Source: Aeromonas veronii bv. veronii
GTDB taxonomy: Bacteria; Pseudomonadota; Gammaproteobacteria; Enterobacterales; Aeromonadaceae
Direction: 5' to 3'
Assembly: GCF_000820225.1 (NCBI RefSeq)
Contig: NZ_CDDK01000036.1
Span: forward strand, 1 to 45,655
Length of the DNA: 45,655 nucleotides
Shown here: positions 8,286 to 17,977 of the stretch, one piece after another
Position numbering within the stretch: position 1 is the first letter of the stretch
How the letters are laid out: each line of letters opens with the position of its first letter
Made by a program: the position numbers and the translations under genes
The notes under the pieces: model-generated
What the model was told of the DNA's origin: nothing
What the model saw: the letters and a program-made list of their open reading frames with translations, nothing else
Databases searched by the model: none

Positions 8286-8981
8286 ATGAACAGAATACTC
8301 TTGGTCGACGACGATCTTGAATTGACCCAACTGCTCACCGAAATTCTGACCCTGGAGGGATTTCAGGTCACGGTCGCCGAGGATGGTGAAGAGGGGCTGC
8401 AACGGCTGGCGGAGCAGAGCTTCGATCTGGTGTTGCTGGATGTGATGATGCCCAAGCTCAACGGCTTTGCCATGCTGACCAAGCTGCGCAAGACCCACGA
8501 TACCCCGGTGCTGATGCTGACCGCCCGCGGTGACAGCCAGGATCGGGTCAACGGTCTGGAAGCGGGTGCCGACGACTATCTGGCCAAGCCATTCGATGAC
8601 AGGGAGCTGCTGGCCCGGGTACGCGCCATCCTGCGCCGTACCCAGAGCGCCCCGCCCCAGCGCGGCAACTCCTCCGACGAAGTGCACTTCATGGATATCG
8701 TGCTGCAACCCGGCCTGCAGCAGGCCCGCTGCGGCGAACAGCTGCTGGAGCTGACCGCCACCGAGTTTGGCCTGCTGGAGTGCCTGCTGCGTAATCCCGG
8801 CCAGATCGTCAGCAAGAGCCACCTCTCCGAGCAGGTGCTGGGCAAGAAGCTGGAACCCTTCGATCGGGCCATCGACATGCACCTGAGCAACCTGCGCAAG
8901 AAGCTGCCGGACCGCACCGATGGCCAGCCCCGCTTCAAAACCGTACGGGGGCGCGGGTACCTGTGGCTAGAGCAAGAATAG
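8286..8981 (+). CDS. cpxR: Envelope-stress response regulator CpxR
   Basis: A 231-residue OmpR-family response regulator. The receiver domain (1-120) starts MNRILLVDDD with the acidic pocket, the phospho-acceptor Asp at D52 (LLDVMMP) and the conserved Lys at K101 (LAKPFDD). The winged-helix DNA-binding domain (about 135-228) includes the GKKLEPFDRAIDMHLSNLRKKLPD block specific to CpxR. It responds to misfolded envelope proteins signalled by CpxA. The end of cpxR overlaps the start of cpxA by 19 nt, so the two are translated together. No clear GTAAA-N5-GTAAA CpxR box is visible in the 85-bp gap to fieF. Confidence 0.96.
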   Translation: MNRILLVDDDLELTQLLTEILTLEGFQVTVAEDGEEGLQRLAEQSFDLVLLDVMMPKLNGFAMLTKLRKTHDTPVLMLTARGDSQDRVNGLEAGADDYLAKPFDDRELLARVRAILRRTQSAPPQRGNSSDEVHFMDIVLQPGLQQARCGEQLLELTATEFGLLECLLRNPGQIVSKSHLSEQVLGKKLEPFDRAIDMHLSNLRKKLPDRTDGQPRFKTVRGRGYLWLEQE

Positions 8982-10333
8982 AGCGCATCAACTCCCTCAA
9001 CGGGATCTCGACCCACATCTTCCTCTGGTTCTGGTTCATGCTGCTGGTGATGCTGGCCGCCGTGATCAGCCTGCCGACCCTGGATCCCCGCAACCAGATC
9101 CCGCTGCCGACCCATGAAGTGGCGCGGATGCAGAACAACGTGCAGGCCCTGCTCAACGCCGCCGAGCCGGATCAGGATTTCGATCTGGCCAAGGCGATGG
9201 ACAAGATCGCCATGCTGCCGGTGGACAACGTCTACCTGCGCGACGAGAAGGGGCAGATCCAGTCCACCACCCATCCGCGCAAGTTCGTGGTGCGCTTTAT
9301 GGTGGATGCCGATGACCCGGCCAATCCCATGCTGGGCAACGAGGATCGCAAGGCGATCGCCGGCCCCTTCCTGATGGAGCACCACGGCCATCGCTATCAC
9401 GTCTATTTCGGCCTCAATGCCGAGAACCCCTACCTGTTCCTGTTCATACAGGTGCTGGATCACCCGATCCGCATTCTGGGCATCTCGATGCTGGTCAGCA
9501 CCCCGCTCTGCCTGCTGCTCGCCTGGCGGCTGACCCGGCCCATCCTGCAGTTGCAGAAGTCGGTCTCCCAACTGGCGGCTGGCAATCTGGAGGTACAGAT
9601 CCCCAACCTGGGACGGGGCGACGAGATCGGCCAGCTGGCGGATAACGTCAGCCGCATGGTGGAGACACTCAAGAGCATGATCCAGAAGCAGAAACAGCTG
9701 CTTTCCGATATCTCCCACGAGCTGCGCAGCCCCCTCACCCGGATGCAACTGGCGCAGGCGCTGATCCGCCGCAAGCAGGGTGACAGCGCCGAGCTGGCGC
9801 GGATCGAATCGGAGATCGGACGGCTGGACAAGCTGATCGGCGATCTGCTGGATCTGTCGCGGGTGCAGCAGCATGTGGAGGCGCCGGTGGTACACCCGCT
9901 GGCCGACCTGCTGGAGCCCATCCTCGAAGATGCCATGTTCGAGGCAAACCAGAGCGGCAAACAGCTCAGACTGCCGCCACTGCCCGCAGAGTCGATCCAG
10001 ATGTGGCCCGAGCTGCTGGCCCGGGCGGTGGAGAACCCCCTGCGCAACGCCCTCAAATATGCCCGCGAGTTCATCAAGGTGGACTGGTATCGAGAGGGAC
10101 TGGAGTGGGTGATGACCATTCGGGATGACGGCCCCGGGGTGCCTGACGAGCAGCAGGCGCTGCTGTTCCAGCCCTTCTTCCGGGTCGATGATGCCCGCAA
10201 CGCCAAGACTGGCGGCACCGGGCTGGGGCTGGCCATCGCCTCGGAGGCAATACAGCGCCACGGCGGCACCATTGCGGCCAGCAACAATCACCCGACCGGG
10301 CTGACCATCACCATCCGCTTGCCCATCGCCTGA
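8963..10333 (+). CDS. cpxA: Envelope-stress sensor histidine kinase CpxA
   Basis: A 456-residue inner-membrane histidine kinase paired with CpxR. TM1 lies at about residues 14-36, a periplasmic sensor domain follows to about 165, then TM2 ([17 protein letters not shown]) and a HAMP domain. The H-box [15 protein letters not shown] carries the phospho-His at about H252, and the ATP-binding part shows N-box ([11 protein letters not shown]), G1 (DDGPGVP) and G2 (GGTGLGLAI). The start is a GTG inside the end of cpxR. The periplasmic domain is diverged from E. coli in sequence, as is common for this sensor. Confidence 0.95.
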   Translation: MARARIERINSLNGISTHIFLWFWFMLLVMLAAVISLPTLDPRNQIPLPTHEVARMQNNVQALLNAAEPDQDFDLAKAMDKIAMLPVDNVYLRDEKGQIQSTTHPRKFVVRFMVDADDPANPMLGNEDRKAIAGPFLMEHHGHRYHVYFGLNAENPYLFLFIQVLDHPIRILGISMLVSTPLCLLLAWRLTRPILQLQKSVSQLAAGNLEVQIPNLGRGDEIGQLADNVSRMVETLKSMIQKQKQLLSDISHELRSPLTRMQLAQALIRRKQGDSAELARIESEIGRLDKLIGDLLDLSRVQQHVEAPVVHPLADLLEPILEDAMFEANQSGKQLRLPPLPAESIQMWPELLARAVENPLRNALKYAREFIKVDWYREGLEWVMTIRDDGPGVPDEQQALLFQPFFRVDDARNAKTGGTGLGLAIASEAIQRHGGTIAASNNHPTGLTITIRLPIA

Positions 10334-10407
10334 TCCTTTTCATCCGGACGGGCGCTGGGTATGCTGGCGCCCCTTCTTGGCTTTACACCTCTTTGCAGGA
10401 GCTCGTC

Positions 10408-10872
10408 ATGCTCGATATCGTCCTCTACCAGCCGGAAATTCCGCCCAACACCGGCAATATCATCCGGCTCTGCGCCAATACCGGTTACCGGCTCCATCTG
10501 ATCGAGCCGCTGGGGTTTGAGTGGGATGACAAGCGGGTAAAGCGGGCGGGACTCGACTATCACGAATTTGCCGAAGTGAAGCGCTGGCCGAGCTATGAGG
10601 CTTTTCTGGCCGCCGTGGCGCCCAAGCGGGTGTTTGCCTGCACCACCAAGGGGCGCACCGCGCACTCGGCAGCACAATATGCCCTTGGCGACGCCCTGCT
10701 GTTTGGCCCGGAGAGTCGCGGCCTGCCCATCGAGATCATCGAGAGCCTGCCGTTCGAGCAGCGGCTGCGCATCCCTATGGTGCCCCAGAGCCGCAGCATG
10801 AACCTCTCCAACGCGGTGTCTGTCTTTGTCTACGAGAGCTGGCGCCAGCTCGGCTACGACGGTGCCATGTAA
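10408..10872 (+). CDS. trmL: tRNA (cytidine/uridine-34-2'-O)-methyltransferase TrmL
   Basis: A 154-residue SPOUT-class methyltransferase that 2'-O-methylates the wobble base of leucine tRNAs using S-adenosylmethionine. The start [17 protein letters not shown] and the knot motifs [10 protein letters not shown] and [18 protein letters not shown] match E. coli TrmL. The ATG at 10408 has CAGGAG 5 nt upstream; a possible TTG at 10393 would lie inside that binding site and is rejected. It follows cpxA by about 75 nt on the same strand and is convergent with dinF, with only 13 nt between them and no terminator. Confidence 0.95.
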   Translation: MLDIVLYQPEIPPNTGNIIRLCANTGYRLHLIEPLGFEWDDKRVKRAGLDYHEFAEVKRWPSYEAFLAAVAPKRVFACTTKGRTAHSAAQYALGDALLFGPESRGLPIEIIESLPFEQRLRIPMVPQSRSMNLSNAVSVFVYESWRQLGYDGAM

Positions 10873-10885
10873 GCGCCACCGATGA

Positions 10886-12247
10886 TCAGTGGCGGGCGTC
10901 GAGCAGATGCCCGCTGCGCTCCAGCCGCCAGCAAGTGACCCCCAGCGACAGACCGCGCCCCACCATCAGCGCCGCCATCGCCGCCCATAACGCGGCCACG
11001 CCCCACGACTGACAGAGCCACCAGATCGGGAAGAAGCCGCCAAACGCGGCCAGCAACATGCTGTTGCGCATCTCCCGCGCCCGGGTCGCCCCGATAAATA
11101 CGCCATCGAGCAGGAAGCACCAGACCGCCAGCAAGGGCATGGCGATCAGCCAGGGAAGCTGACGATTTGCCTCCGCCACCACAGCCGGAATGTCGGTGAT
11201 ATAGCCGATAAGGTGGGCACCAAAGAGGGAAAACACCAGGGTAAAACCACTGGCGATGAGGGCGGCCCAGCCCAGATTGAGCACGATGGCCTCCCGCAGT
11301 TTCTGCCGATCCCGCTGACCGATGGCTCGCCCTACCATGGCCTCCACCGCATAGGCAAAACCATCGAGTCCGTAGGAGATAAGCATCAGGAAGTTGAGCA
11401 GCACCGCATTGGCGGCCACCGCCACATCCCCCAGTCGTGCCCCTTGCAGAGTCATGAAGGCGAAACAGAGCTGCAAACAGAGGGAGCGCAGGAAGATATC
11501 GCGATTGAGGCCGAGCAACCGCACCATGGGCGCAAGCTGCCGCCAGCGCTGCCAACCATCCTGCCACACCGTCGGCGCCAGTTGCCCCAGCTGACGGCGT
11601 ACCAGCCAGATACCGACTGCCAGCGCGCAGTAGTCCGCCATGACCGAGGCCGCCGCCACACCCCGCACCTGCCAGCCGAGCCCCAGCACAAACAGGGCGT
11701 CGAGCGCCATGTTGACCAGATTGGTGAGGATCAGCATCACCATGGGGCTGCGGGCATCCTGCATCCCCAACAGCCAGCCCATGATCACCAGATTGCAGAG
11801 CGCCGCCGGGGCGCTCCAGATCCGCACCGCCACGTATTGGCCCGCATAGAGCTGCACCTCGGGCGAACCGCCACTCAGGGCGATCAGCCGTGGCAACAGG
11901 GGGAAAAGCAACAACAGCAGCGCCAGGCCAAGAGCAATGGCCAGCCCCAGCGCCCGCAGCAGGGTATCAAGCTGGGCACGACCGTCGGCGGCGCCGTGCG
12001 CCTGCGCCGTCAGCCCGGTGGTCGACATCCGCAAAAAACCGAGCAACCAGAAGATGAGGTTGATCAGGGTCGCACCGACCGAGACGCCCCCCAGAAACCA
12101 GGCCTGACCGAGATGACCGATCACCCAGGTGTCCACCAGCCCCAGCAAGGGGGTGGTGATATTGGAAAAAACCATGGGCAGAGCGAGCGCAAAGACGGCG
12201 CGGTGGCGAGAGGGATCTCGCCACCAGGGGGCAACAGCTGGGGTCAC
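10886..12247 (-). CDS. dinF: MATE-family efflux protein DinF
   Basis: A 453-residue, 12-helix multidrug/toxin extrusion (MATE) protein resembling E. coli DinF, seen in FSNITTPLLGLVDTWVIGHLG, RMSTTGLTAQAHG, LDGFAYAVEAMVG and FLLDGVFIGATRAREMRNS. DinF exports organic cations by ion antiport and protects against oxidative and bile stress in E. coli. The start is a GTG 2 nt after the sco1 stop, so the two genes are translationally linked. In E. coli dinF directly follows lexA and is SOS-induced; here sco1 and another gene intervene, and a terminator lies between. Confidence 0.92.
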   Translation of the reverse strand: MTPAVAPWWRDPSRHRAVFALALPMVFSNITTPLLGLVDTWVIGHLGQAWFLGGVSVGATLINLIFWLLGFLRMSTTGLTAQAHGAADGRAQLDTLLRALGLAIALGLALLLLLFPLLPRLIALSGGSPEVQLYAGQYVAVRIWSAPAALCNLVIMGWLLGMQDARSPMVMLILTNLVNMALDALFVLGLGWQVRGVAAASVMADYCALAVGIWLVRRQLGQLAPTVWQDGWQRWRQLAPMVRLLGLNRDIFLRSLCLQLCFAFMTLQGARLGDVAVAANAVLLNFLMLISYGLDGFAYAVEAMVGRAIGQRDRQKLREAIVLNLGWAALIASGFTLVFSLFGAHLIGYITDIPAVVAEANRQLPWLIAMPLLAVWCFLLDGVFIGATRAREMRNSMLLAAFGGFFPIWWLCQSWGVAALWAAMAALMVGRGLSLGVTCWRLERSGHLLDARH

Positions 12248-12249
12248 GC

Positions 12250-12876
12250 TCAGTTGCCTGTCAGCTTCAGGATACGGGAAAAGTCAGAGAGCATGGTGGC
12301 CATCTGCACCCGTGGTACCTGACCCGGCGCCACCTGCGGGCGGAATACCGCCTGCAGCTTGCCCTTGGGATTGATGAGCACGATGGAGGCGGAGTGATCG
12401 ATCAGATAATCCTTCTCCCCCTGATTGGCGATGGAGTAGATCAGCCCCAGATTGCGCACAAACGGGAACAGTTTGTCGTGGGGGGCGGTGGCCGCCTTGA
12501 ACTCGGAATTGAAGAAGGCGGTATAGGTCTTGAGACGTGGAATATCATCACGCTGGGGATCCGCCGAGATAAACACCACCTGACTGTCGGGCGCCATCTT
12601 CTTCAGCTGGTCATAGACGGAGCGCATATCTGCCAGGGTGGTGGGGCAGATATCGGGGCAGAAGGTGTAACCGACAAACAGGAAGGTCCAGTGCCCCTTC
12701 AGGTTGGCAGGGGTGAACGGCTGGTTGTCCGCATCGGTAAAGGCAAAATCATTGATGTCCCGCCCCGCCGGATAATAATCGGCCTGTTCCGGCTGCTCTG
12801 GCTGCGTGGCGTAAAACACCAGAATCAGACAGGCTGTCAGCAGCAGAAAGAGCAGGGGATAGCGGAGCTTCATCAT
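12250..12876 (-). CDS. SCO1/SenC copper-chaperone family protein
   Basis: A 208-residue thioredoxin-fold protein of the SCO1/SenC/PrrC family, which delivers copper to cytochrome oxidases or acts as a thiol oxidoreductase. The copper ligands are intact: the CxxxC pair C73/C77 in FCPDICPTT and H161 in LIDHSAS. An N-terminal hydrophobic segment (about residues 5-22) anchors it facing the periplasm; C16 falls in a weak lipobox (LTAC), but the hydrophobic run continues after it, favouring a membrane anchor. The ATG at 12876 has AAGGG 9 nt upstream; an earlier in-frame start adds an unrelated extension. Directly upstream of dinF with a 2-nt gap. Confidence 0.92.
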   Translation of the reverse strand: MMKLRYPLLFLLLTACLILVFYATQPEQPEQADYYPAGRDINDFAFTDADNQPFTPANLKGHWTFLFVGYTFCPDICPTTLADMRSVYDQLKKMAPDSQVVFISADPQRDDIPRLKTYTAFFNSEFKAATAPHDKLFPFVRNLGLIYSIANQGEKDYLIDHSASIVLINPKGKLQAVFRPQVAPGQVPRVQMATMLSDFSRILKLTGN

Positions 12877-13030
12877 AACAAGAGACCCTTTCAGTTCGAG
12901 GCAGATGGCCAGCAGTGACCGGACAAGAGGGGGGCATTGTACCCCAGCGAGCCGCCAAGGTGGTTCAACCTTGTGCAACGCCCTGTCAGGAGTCGACCAT
13001 TTGGCATAATTAATCGCCAGTTGCGGCCAT

Positions 13031-13059
13031 AAAAAAACCGGCCCCCTCGGGTGCCGGTT
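13031..13059 (-). terminator. Terminator of the 99-codon gene
   Basis: A 7-bp stem AACCGGC/GCCGGTT with a 10-nt loop is followed on the minus strand by seven Ts (13037-13031). It lies just past the 13087 stop and before sco1, so it should separate sco1-dinF from transcription coming from lexA. Confidence 0.8.
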
Positions 13060-13086
13060 ATGGATGGATTTGTTTGTCTCTTCTGC

Positions 13087-13386
13087 TCAGGGGCGAACGT
13101 TGCGTCCCTGCTGCAACATCTTGCCGATGGCCCGCACGCCGATGGGAATCACGGGGGCCAGCCAGCCCTCTTCCCCCTGGCGATCACCGTGACCCCGTTT
13201 GAACAGCAGCACCAGACGCACCACCTTCTCTTTCGGGCATCCCAGCCAGAGCGTCCAGTGCGAACCACGATGGTGCAGCCAGAGACCGTAAAACCAGGTC
13301 ATCCGGCTACCTTTGACAAAACGGGTGATTGACGATTCCGCTGGCGCAGCCCCAGCCTCTGAATCCCATGGCGATCTTGATGCCAT
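13087..13386 (-). CDS. Uncharacterised 99-residue basic protein
   Basis: I do not recognise this family. The case for a gene is translational: an ATG at 13386 preceded by a perfect AAGGAGG with 6-nt spacing, and a strong terminator just after the stop. The first ~28 residues are low-complexity (S, A, E, G). The rest contains an aromatic block (MTWFYGLWLHHRGSHWTLWLG), a basic segment (KEKVVRLVLLFKRGH) and a C-terminal LAPVIPIGVRAIGKML. An internal ATG at residue 29 is an alternative start. It has no clear signal peptide. It lies between lexA and sco1, in the space where E. coli has dinF next to lexA. Confidence 0.6.
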   Translation of the reverse strand: MASRSPWDSEAGAAPAESSITRFVKGSRMTWFYGLWLHHRGSHWTLWLGCPKEKVVRLVLLFKRGHGDRQGEEGWLAPVIPIGVRAIGKMLQQGRNVRP

Positions 13387-13786
13387 ACCAGTCCTCCTTG
13401 ACCGACAGGTCATGTTGCTTCGTCGGCCTGAACTGGGAACAGGCCCGTCACGACTATCTGCAACCATTACGAGTGGTCCCCTTTGCCTGACAAGGCTCGG
13501 GATCTCCCCACTCCCCCTTCATATCCCGTGAAGGTGTTCTGCCCGATTCTCGTTGTTACCGGCCCTCCCGTACCGATGCATTGCGATGGTCAGAGGGAGG
13601 CGCCAAGCCCGGCCTCGGCGACAGGGCACTGATCTGAGCATATATCTGAAATGGATGATTGGTAGCCGGTCGCGCAGGACAAAAATGCCGCCGCCGATGA
13701 TCTATTTGATATGACAGGGAAAGTGCGTCAGAAACAGCACGACCTCCCGAAGGAGGCCGTGTGGCAAACGCAGTTGGCGGGGATGA
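13387..13786. other. 400-bp stretch without a recognised gene
   Basis: Between the 99-codon gene and lexA I see no convincing ORF with a ribosome site on either strand. It contains the lexA terminator hairpin at its right end. On the minus strand a weak promoter-like pair, TTGTCA (13493-13488), 18 bp, TAATGG (13469-13464), could serve the 99-codon gene. Confidence 0.45.
13738..13761 (-). terminator. Probable lexA terminator hairpin
   Basis: A 10-bp stem with one mismatch (CACGACCTCC / GGAGGCCGTG) and a CGAA loop lies 26 nt past the lexA stop. The following T-tract on the minus strand is short and interrupted, so efficiency is uncertain. Confidence 0.5.
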
Positions 13787-14410
13787 TTACATCCAGTCGG
13801 CGTTGCGGATCACCCCGACCGCCAGCCCTTCGATGGTGAGCTGCTGGCAGGAGAGATCCACCTCGATGGGGGAGAGCTCTTCATTCTCCGGCAGCAGCCA
13901 TACCTGACTGCCCTTGCGCTGGAAGCGCTTGACGGTGACATCCTCATCGAGACGGGCGACCACCACCTGACCGTTGCGCACCTCCTGGGTCTTGTGCACC
14001 GCCAGCAGATCGCCATCCAGAATGCCGATGTTCTTCATGCTCATCCCCTGCACCCGCAGCAGAAAATCTGCGCGCGGATGGAACAGGGCGGGATCAACCT
14101 GATAGTGGCTCTCGATATGCTCCTGAGCCAGAATGGGTTCACCGGCAGCCACCTTGCCGATGAGCGGCAGGCCGCTCTCTTCCAGCACCTCTTCCTCTTC
14201 GAGCAACAGGCGAATGCCGCGGGACGTGCCCGGCATGATCTCGATGACCCCTTTTTTGGCCAGGGCCTTCAGATGTTCTTCGGCCGCATTGGCCGACTTG
14301 AAACCAAGCTTCTGGGCAATCTCGGCACGAGTCGGCGGCATACCGGTCTCGCTCATGTTCACCTTGATCAGCTCCAGCACTTCGGCCTGGCGGGGGGTAA
14401 GGGGTTTCAT
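13787..14410 (-). CDS. lexA: SOS repressor LexA
   Basis: A 207-residue SOS repressor (E. coli 202). The N-terminal winged helix ([15 protein letters not shown] ... [16 protein letters not shown]) binds SOS boxes. The C-terminal S24 self-cleavage domain has the scissile Ala-Gly bond at A89-G90 (KVAAGEPI), the catalytic serine at S124 (GMSMKNIG) and the general-base lysine at K161 (DVTVKRF), so RecA-stimulated autocleavage should be intact. The ATG at 14410 gives the family N-terminus; the upstream extension crosses the operators and is rejected. Two SOS boxes upstream indicate autorepression. Divergent from plsB, as in E. coli. Confidence 0.98.
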   Translation of the reverse strand: MKPLTPRQAEVLELIKVNMSETGMPPTRAEIAQKLGFKSANAAEEHLKALAKKGVIEIMPGTSRGIRLLLEEEEVLEESGLPLIGKVAAGEPILAQEHIESHYQVDPALFHPRADFLLRVQGMSMKNIGILDGDLLAVHKTQEVRNGQVVVARLDEDVTVKRFQRKGSQVWLLPENEELSPIEVDLSCQQLTIEGLAVGVIRNADWM

Positions 14411-14421
14411 AGAATTGGCAC

Positions 14422-14457
14422 CTGTCTTTTTATACAGCACACTGGCAGTATATACAG
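14422..14457. promoter_or_regulatory. Two tandem LexA (SOS) boxes
   Basis: CTGTCTTTTTATACAG (14422-14437) and CTGGCAGTATATACAG (14442-14457) both fit CTG-N10-CAG with the A/T-rich core, spaced 20 bp apart. They begin 12 nt upstream of the lexA start. E. coli lexA has the same tandem arrangement, which gives graded autorepression. Confidence 0.93.
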
Positions 14458-14614
14458 TGCAGTGGCCAAGGCAAGGCGCAGCTGACATTTGTCGCAACCG
14501 ACCCCTCATTTACTACTGTTTTGATCCTGCGCAGCCGACTCATCGTACCTCTCGGCGACAAGGGGCTGTCGATTTGCTATGCTCACGCCGCATTTTTTTG
14601 GAGAGCAGACGCAC

Positions 14615-17038
14615 ATGTCCCTAGGACAGAAGATTTCCAGAGCCATCTTGCAATGGCCGGTCAGCGGCTTGGTCAATCACAAGAGCCTGCCGGAAAATCC
14701 CATCACAGAACTCAATCTGGATCCGGCCAGACCCATCGTCTATGCCCTGAAAACCAGTTCGATCACCGACCTGATGACCCTGCAGCAGTGCTGCGAGGAT
14801 CTCGGTCTGCCCGGCCCCTTCACGCCGCTGGAGCTCAACGGCCAGCTGCTGCCGCGCTATGTCTGTCTGGACCGTCCGCCTCCCCTGTTTGGCAAACGCA
14901 GCAAACCGCTCCCCTTCCTGCAGGAGTTCCACCAGCTGCTGGATCTGCACAAGCAGGATCCCGAGCTGGATATCCAGGTGGTGCCCGTCACCCTGTTCTG
15001 GGGCCGCGCTCCGGGTCGGGAAGGGGAAGAAGCCTCCGGCCTCAACATCATCAGCAGCCTGGCGCCGAACCGGCTGAAGAAGGCGCTCATCGTGATCCTC
15101 AAGGGTCGCGAGAATCTGGTGCGCTTCTCGCCGCCCCTCTCCCTGCGCTATATGGCCGACAAGCACGGCACCGACGAGGCGATCGCCCACAAGCTGGCGC
15201 GAGTTGCCCGTACCCACTTCAGCCGTCAGCAGCTGGCTGCCACCGGCCCGAAACTGCCGAACCGCAACCTGCTGTTCAAGCAACTGCTCGACTCCGCGGT
15301 GATCCAGCAGGCGATTGAAGAGGAGGCCCAGCGCGAAGGGATCAGCCTCGAGAAGGCGCAAAAGCGTGCCCATGGCTACATGGACGAGATCGCCTCCAAC
15401 TTCTCCTACCGGCTGATCCGCCTGGGCGAGAGCTTCCTCGGCTGGCTGTGGAACAAGCTCTACCGCGGTTTGTCGGTCAATGGCGCCGAGAAGGTACGCC
15501 AATTGGCGCAGGAAGGGCACGAGATCGTCTACGTTCCCTGCCACCGCAGCCACATGGACTACCTGCTGCTCTCCTACGTCATCTACCACCAGGGGATGGT
15601 GCCGCCCCATATCGCGGCAGGCATCAACCTCAATTTCTGGCCGGCGGGCCCCATCTTCCGCCACGGCGGCGCCTTCTTCATTCGCCGCACCTTCAAGGGC
15701 AACCCGCTCTACAGCACGGTATTTCGTGAATACCTCAACCTGCTGTTTGCCAAGGGTTACTCGGTAGAGTTCTTCACCGAAGGTGGTCGCTCCCGTACCG
15801 GCCGTCTGCTACCGCCCAAGACCGGCATGCTGGCGATGACCCTGCAGGCGATGATGCGCGGGCTGGACAGGCCGGTCACTCTGGTGCCGGTCTATCTGGG
15901 CTACGAGCACGTGATGGAGGTGAACACCTACCACAACGAGCTCAAAGGGAGCCGCAAGGAGAAAGAGAGCTTCCTGCAGGTGCTCGGCATCCTGCGCAAG
16001 CTGCGCAACTACGGCCGTGGTTTCGTCAACTTCGGCGAGCCGCTGACTCTCAACAGCTACCTGAGCGAACATATCCCCGACTGGAAAAAGCACATCGGGG
16101 AAGAGGAGCGTCCGGAGTGGATGGCGGGCACTGTCAACAATCTGGCCGAACTGCTGATGACCCGCATCAACGGCGCTGCCGCGGTCAACGGCCTGACCCT
16201 GAGTGCGCTGGCGCTGCTGGCCGCCGAGCGCCACGCCCTGACCCGCGACGAGTTGCAGGCCCAGCTCAACACCTATCTGGATCTGCTCAAGGCGGTGCCC
16301 TACAGCCCGCAGAGCACCATTCCGGATGAGGATGCCAAGACCCTGCTGGATCAGGCGATGGAGCTCAACAAGTTCGAGGTGAGCGAGGACAAGCTGGGGC
16401 AGATCATCAGTCTCGACCGCTATCAGGCGATCCTGCTGACCTACTACCGCAACAACATCCTCCACCTGTTTGCCATGCCCTCTCTGGTGGCGGCACTGAT
16501 TGAACGGTGCGAGGGGATCTCCCGCAGCGAGATCATGGCCCGCTGCATCGACATCTATCCGCTGCTCAAGACCGAGCTGTTCCTGCGTTATGAAGAGGAG
16601 GAGCTGCCAGCGCTGGTCGACAGCCTGCTCGACGCACTGCAGACCCAGCAACTGATCGAGACCTGCGATGACGGCTACTGGGTCAATCCGGCCAACCAGA
16701 TGCGCCTGCTGCTGCTGGCGGAGAGCATTCAGGAGACCCTGCAACGCTACGCCATCGTGCTGACCCGGGTACTGGCCCAGCCCCATATCGAGGCGGAGCA
16801 GCTGGAGGCGGACGGCCTGATGATGGCAGAGCGCCTCGGCACCCTGCACGGCATCAACGCCCCCGAGTTCTTCGACCAGAAGCTGTTCAGCACCCTGATC
16901 CACACGCTGCGCAAGGAGGGCTACCTCTCCCCCGAGTGCAAGCCGGATCTCGGCCGCTTCCAGGCGCTGGCCGACAACATAGTGCCGCTGCTGAGCAACA
17001 AGATCCGCCGCACCATTCAGGCAGGCAATCAGCTCTAA
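14615..17038 (+). CDS. plsB: Glycerol-3-phosphate 1-O-acyltransferase PlsB
   Basis: An 807-residue inner-membrane acyltransferase, the same length as E. coli PlsB. It makes lysophosphatidic acid from glycerol-3-phosphate and acyl-CoA/ACP, the first step of phospholipid synthesis. The HX4D catalytic motif is at H310-D315 (PCHRSHMDYLLLS). Further acyltransferase blocks are visible: NFWPAGPIFRHGGAFFIRR, EGGRSRTGRLLPPK and TLVPVYLGYEHV. The ATG at 14615 has GGAGAG 9 nt upstream; an ATG at 14579 would add 12 unrelated residues. Divergent from lexA and convergent with ubiA. Confidence 0.97.
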   Translation: MSLGQKISRAILQWPVSGLVNHKSLPENPITELNLDPARPIVYALKTSSITDLMTLQQCCEDLGLPGPFTPLELNGQLLPRYVCLDRPPPLFGKRSKPLPFLQEFHQLLDLHKQDPELDIQVVPVTLFWGRAPGREGEEASGLNIISSLAPNRLKKALIVILKGRENLVRFSPPLSLRYMADKHGTDEAIAHKLARVARTHFSRQQLAATGPKLPNRNLLFKQLLDSAVIQQAIEEEAQREGISLEKAQKRAHGYMDEIASNFSYRLIRLGESFLGWLWNKLYRGLSVNGAEKVRQLAQEGHEIVYVPCHRSHMDYLLLSYVIYHQGMVPPHIAAGINLNFWPAGPIFRHGGAFFIRRTFKGNPLYSTVFREYLNLLFAKGYSVEFFTEGGRSRTGRLLPPKTGMLAMTLQAMMRGLDRPVTLVPVYLGYEHVMEVNTYHNELKGSRKEKESFLQVLGILRKLRNYGRGFVNFGEPLTLNSYLSEHIPDWKKHIGEEERPEWMAGTVNNLAELLMTRINGAAAVNGLTLSALALLAAERHALTRDELQAQLNTYLDLLKAVPYSPQSTIPDEDAKTLLDQAMELNKFEVSEDKLGQIISLDRYQAILLTYYRNNILHLFAMPSLVAALIERCEGISRSEIMARCIDIYPLLKTELFLRYEEEELPALVDSLLDALQTQQLIETCDDGYWVNPANQMRLLLLAESIQETLQRYAIVLTRVLAQPHIEAEQLEADGLMMAERLGTLHGINAPEFFDQKLFSTLIHTLRKEGYLSPECKPDLGRFQALADNIVPLLSNKIRRTIQAGNQL

Positions 17039-17052
17039 TCTGCAACGCAAAC

Positions 17053-17085
17053 AATGAAGGCCGCATGATGCGGCCTTCATTTTTA
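17053..17085. terminator. plsB/ubiA terminator hairpin
   Basis: A near-perfect palindrome with 14-nt arms (AATGAAGGCCGCAT and its complement, one base between) is followed by TTTTT on the plus strand. It lies between convergent plsB and ubiA and could serve both. Confidence 0.85.
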
Positions 17086-17107
17086 TCGGAGTCTGCGCGG
17101 GAACATG

Positions 17108-17977
17108 TCACGCCAGCAGGTAATCGAGCACCAGACCGGCAAACACCAGCGCCCCCACATAGTTGTTGTTGAGAAACGCCTGGAAGCAGGCTTCTCGCTG
17201 CCGCTCGCGAATGAGCCGCTGCTGATAGACAAACAGCACCGCCGCCCCCAGCAATCCCCAGTAATACCAGCCCCCCAGCGTCATCAGCTGCCCGACCGCC
17301 AGCAGCAACAGCAGCGTCGAGAGTTGCAGTACGCCGATGATCCGTTTGTCGTAACGACCAAACAGGATGGCGCTGGATTTGAGGCCGATCTTGAGGTCGT
17401 CATCCCGATCCACCATGGCGTACTGGGTGTCGTAAGCCACGGTCCAGAGCAGGTTGGCGAAGAAGAGCAGCCAGGCCACCAGCGGCAGAGCATCCGCCTG
17501 CGCCGCATAGGCCATCGGGATCGACCAGGAGAAGGCCATCCCGAGCACCAGCTGGGGATTCGAGATAAAGCGCTTCATGAAGGGGTAGCTCACCGCCAGC
17601 AGCAGGGCGACAAACGACAGACCGATGGTGAGCGGATTCATGGTCAGCACCAGACCAAACGAGATAAGCGCCAGCACGAAGAAGAGCGCCAGCACCTCCC
17701 ACGGCTTGACTCTGCCCGTGGGCAAGGGGCGACCAGCGGTGCGTTTGACGTGGCCATCGAAGTTGCGATCCGCATAATCGTTGATCACGCACCCTGCCGA
17801 GCGCATCAGAAAGACGCCGACCACAAACACGGTCAGCACCCAGAGATTGGGCAGGCCACCGGCGGCCAGCCAGAGGGCCCACAGGGTTGGCCACAGCAGC
17901 AGCAGAGTACCTATGGGTTTGTCGACGCGGGCCAACTGCATGTAGGCAAGTCCCCGCTCCTTGGTTAACAGATTCAC
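17108..17977 (-). CDS. ubiA: 4-hydroxybenzoate polyprenyltransferase UbiA
   Basis: A 289-residue integral membrane prenyltransferase (about 8-9 helices) that joins the polyprenyl side chain to 4-hydroxybenzoate in ubiquinone synthesis. Both Mg2+-diphosphate binding motifs are present: NDYADRNFD at about residue 65-73 and DRDDDLKIG in the second half. Length is close to E. coli UbiA (290). Its start overlaps the ubiC stop by 4 nt (ATGA), so the two are one operon and translationally coupled; ubiC supplies its substrate. Confidence 0.97.
   Translation of the reverse strand: MNLLTKERGLAYMQLARVDKPIGTLLLLWPTLWALWLAAGGLPNLWVLTVFVVGVFLMRSAGCVINDYADRNFDGHVKRTAGRPLPTGRVKPWEVLALFFVLALISFGLVLTMNPLTIGLSFVALLLAVSYPFMKRFISNPQLVLGMAFSWSIPMAYAAQADALPLVAWLLFFANLLWTVAYDTQYAMVDRDDDLKIGLKSSAILFGRYDKRIIGVLQLSTLLLLLAVGQLMTLGGWYYWGLLGAAVLFVYQQRLIRERQREACFQAFLNNNYVGALVFAGLVLDYLLA

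Noticed and set aside
8201..8338. Longer FieF start inside cpxR
   Set aside because: The extension is not FieF-like and overlaps cpxR; a TTG with AGAGGAAAG fits the family length.
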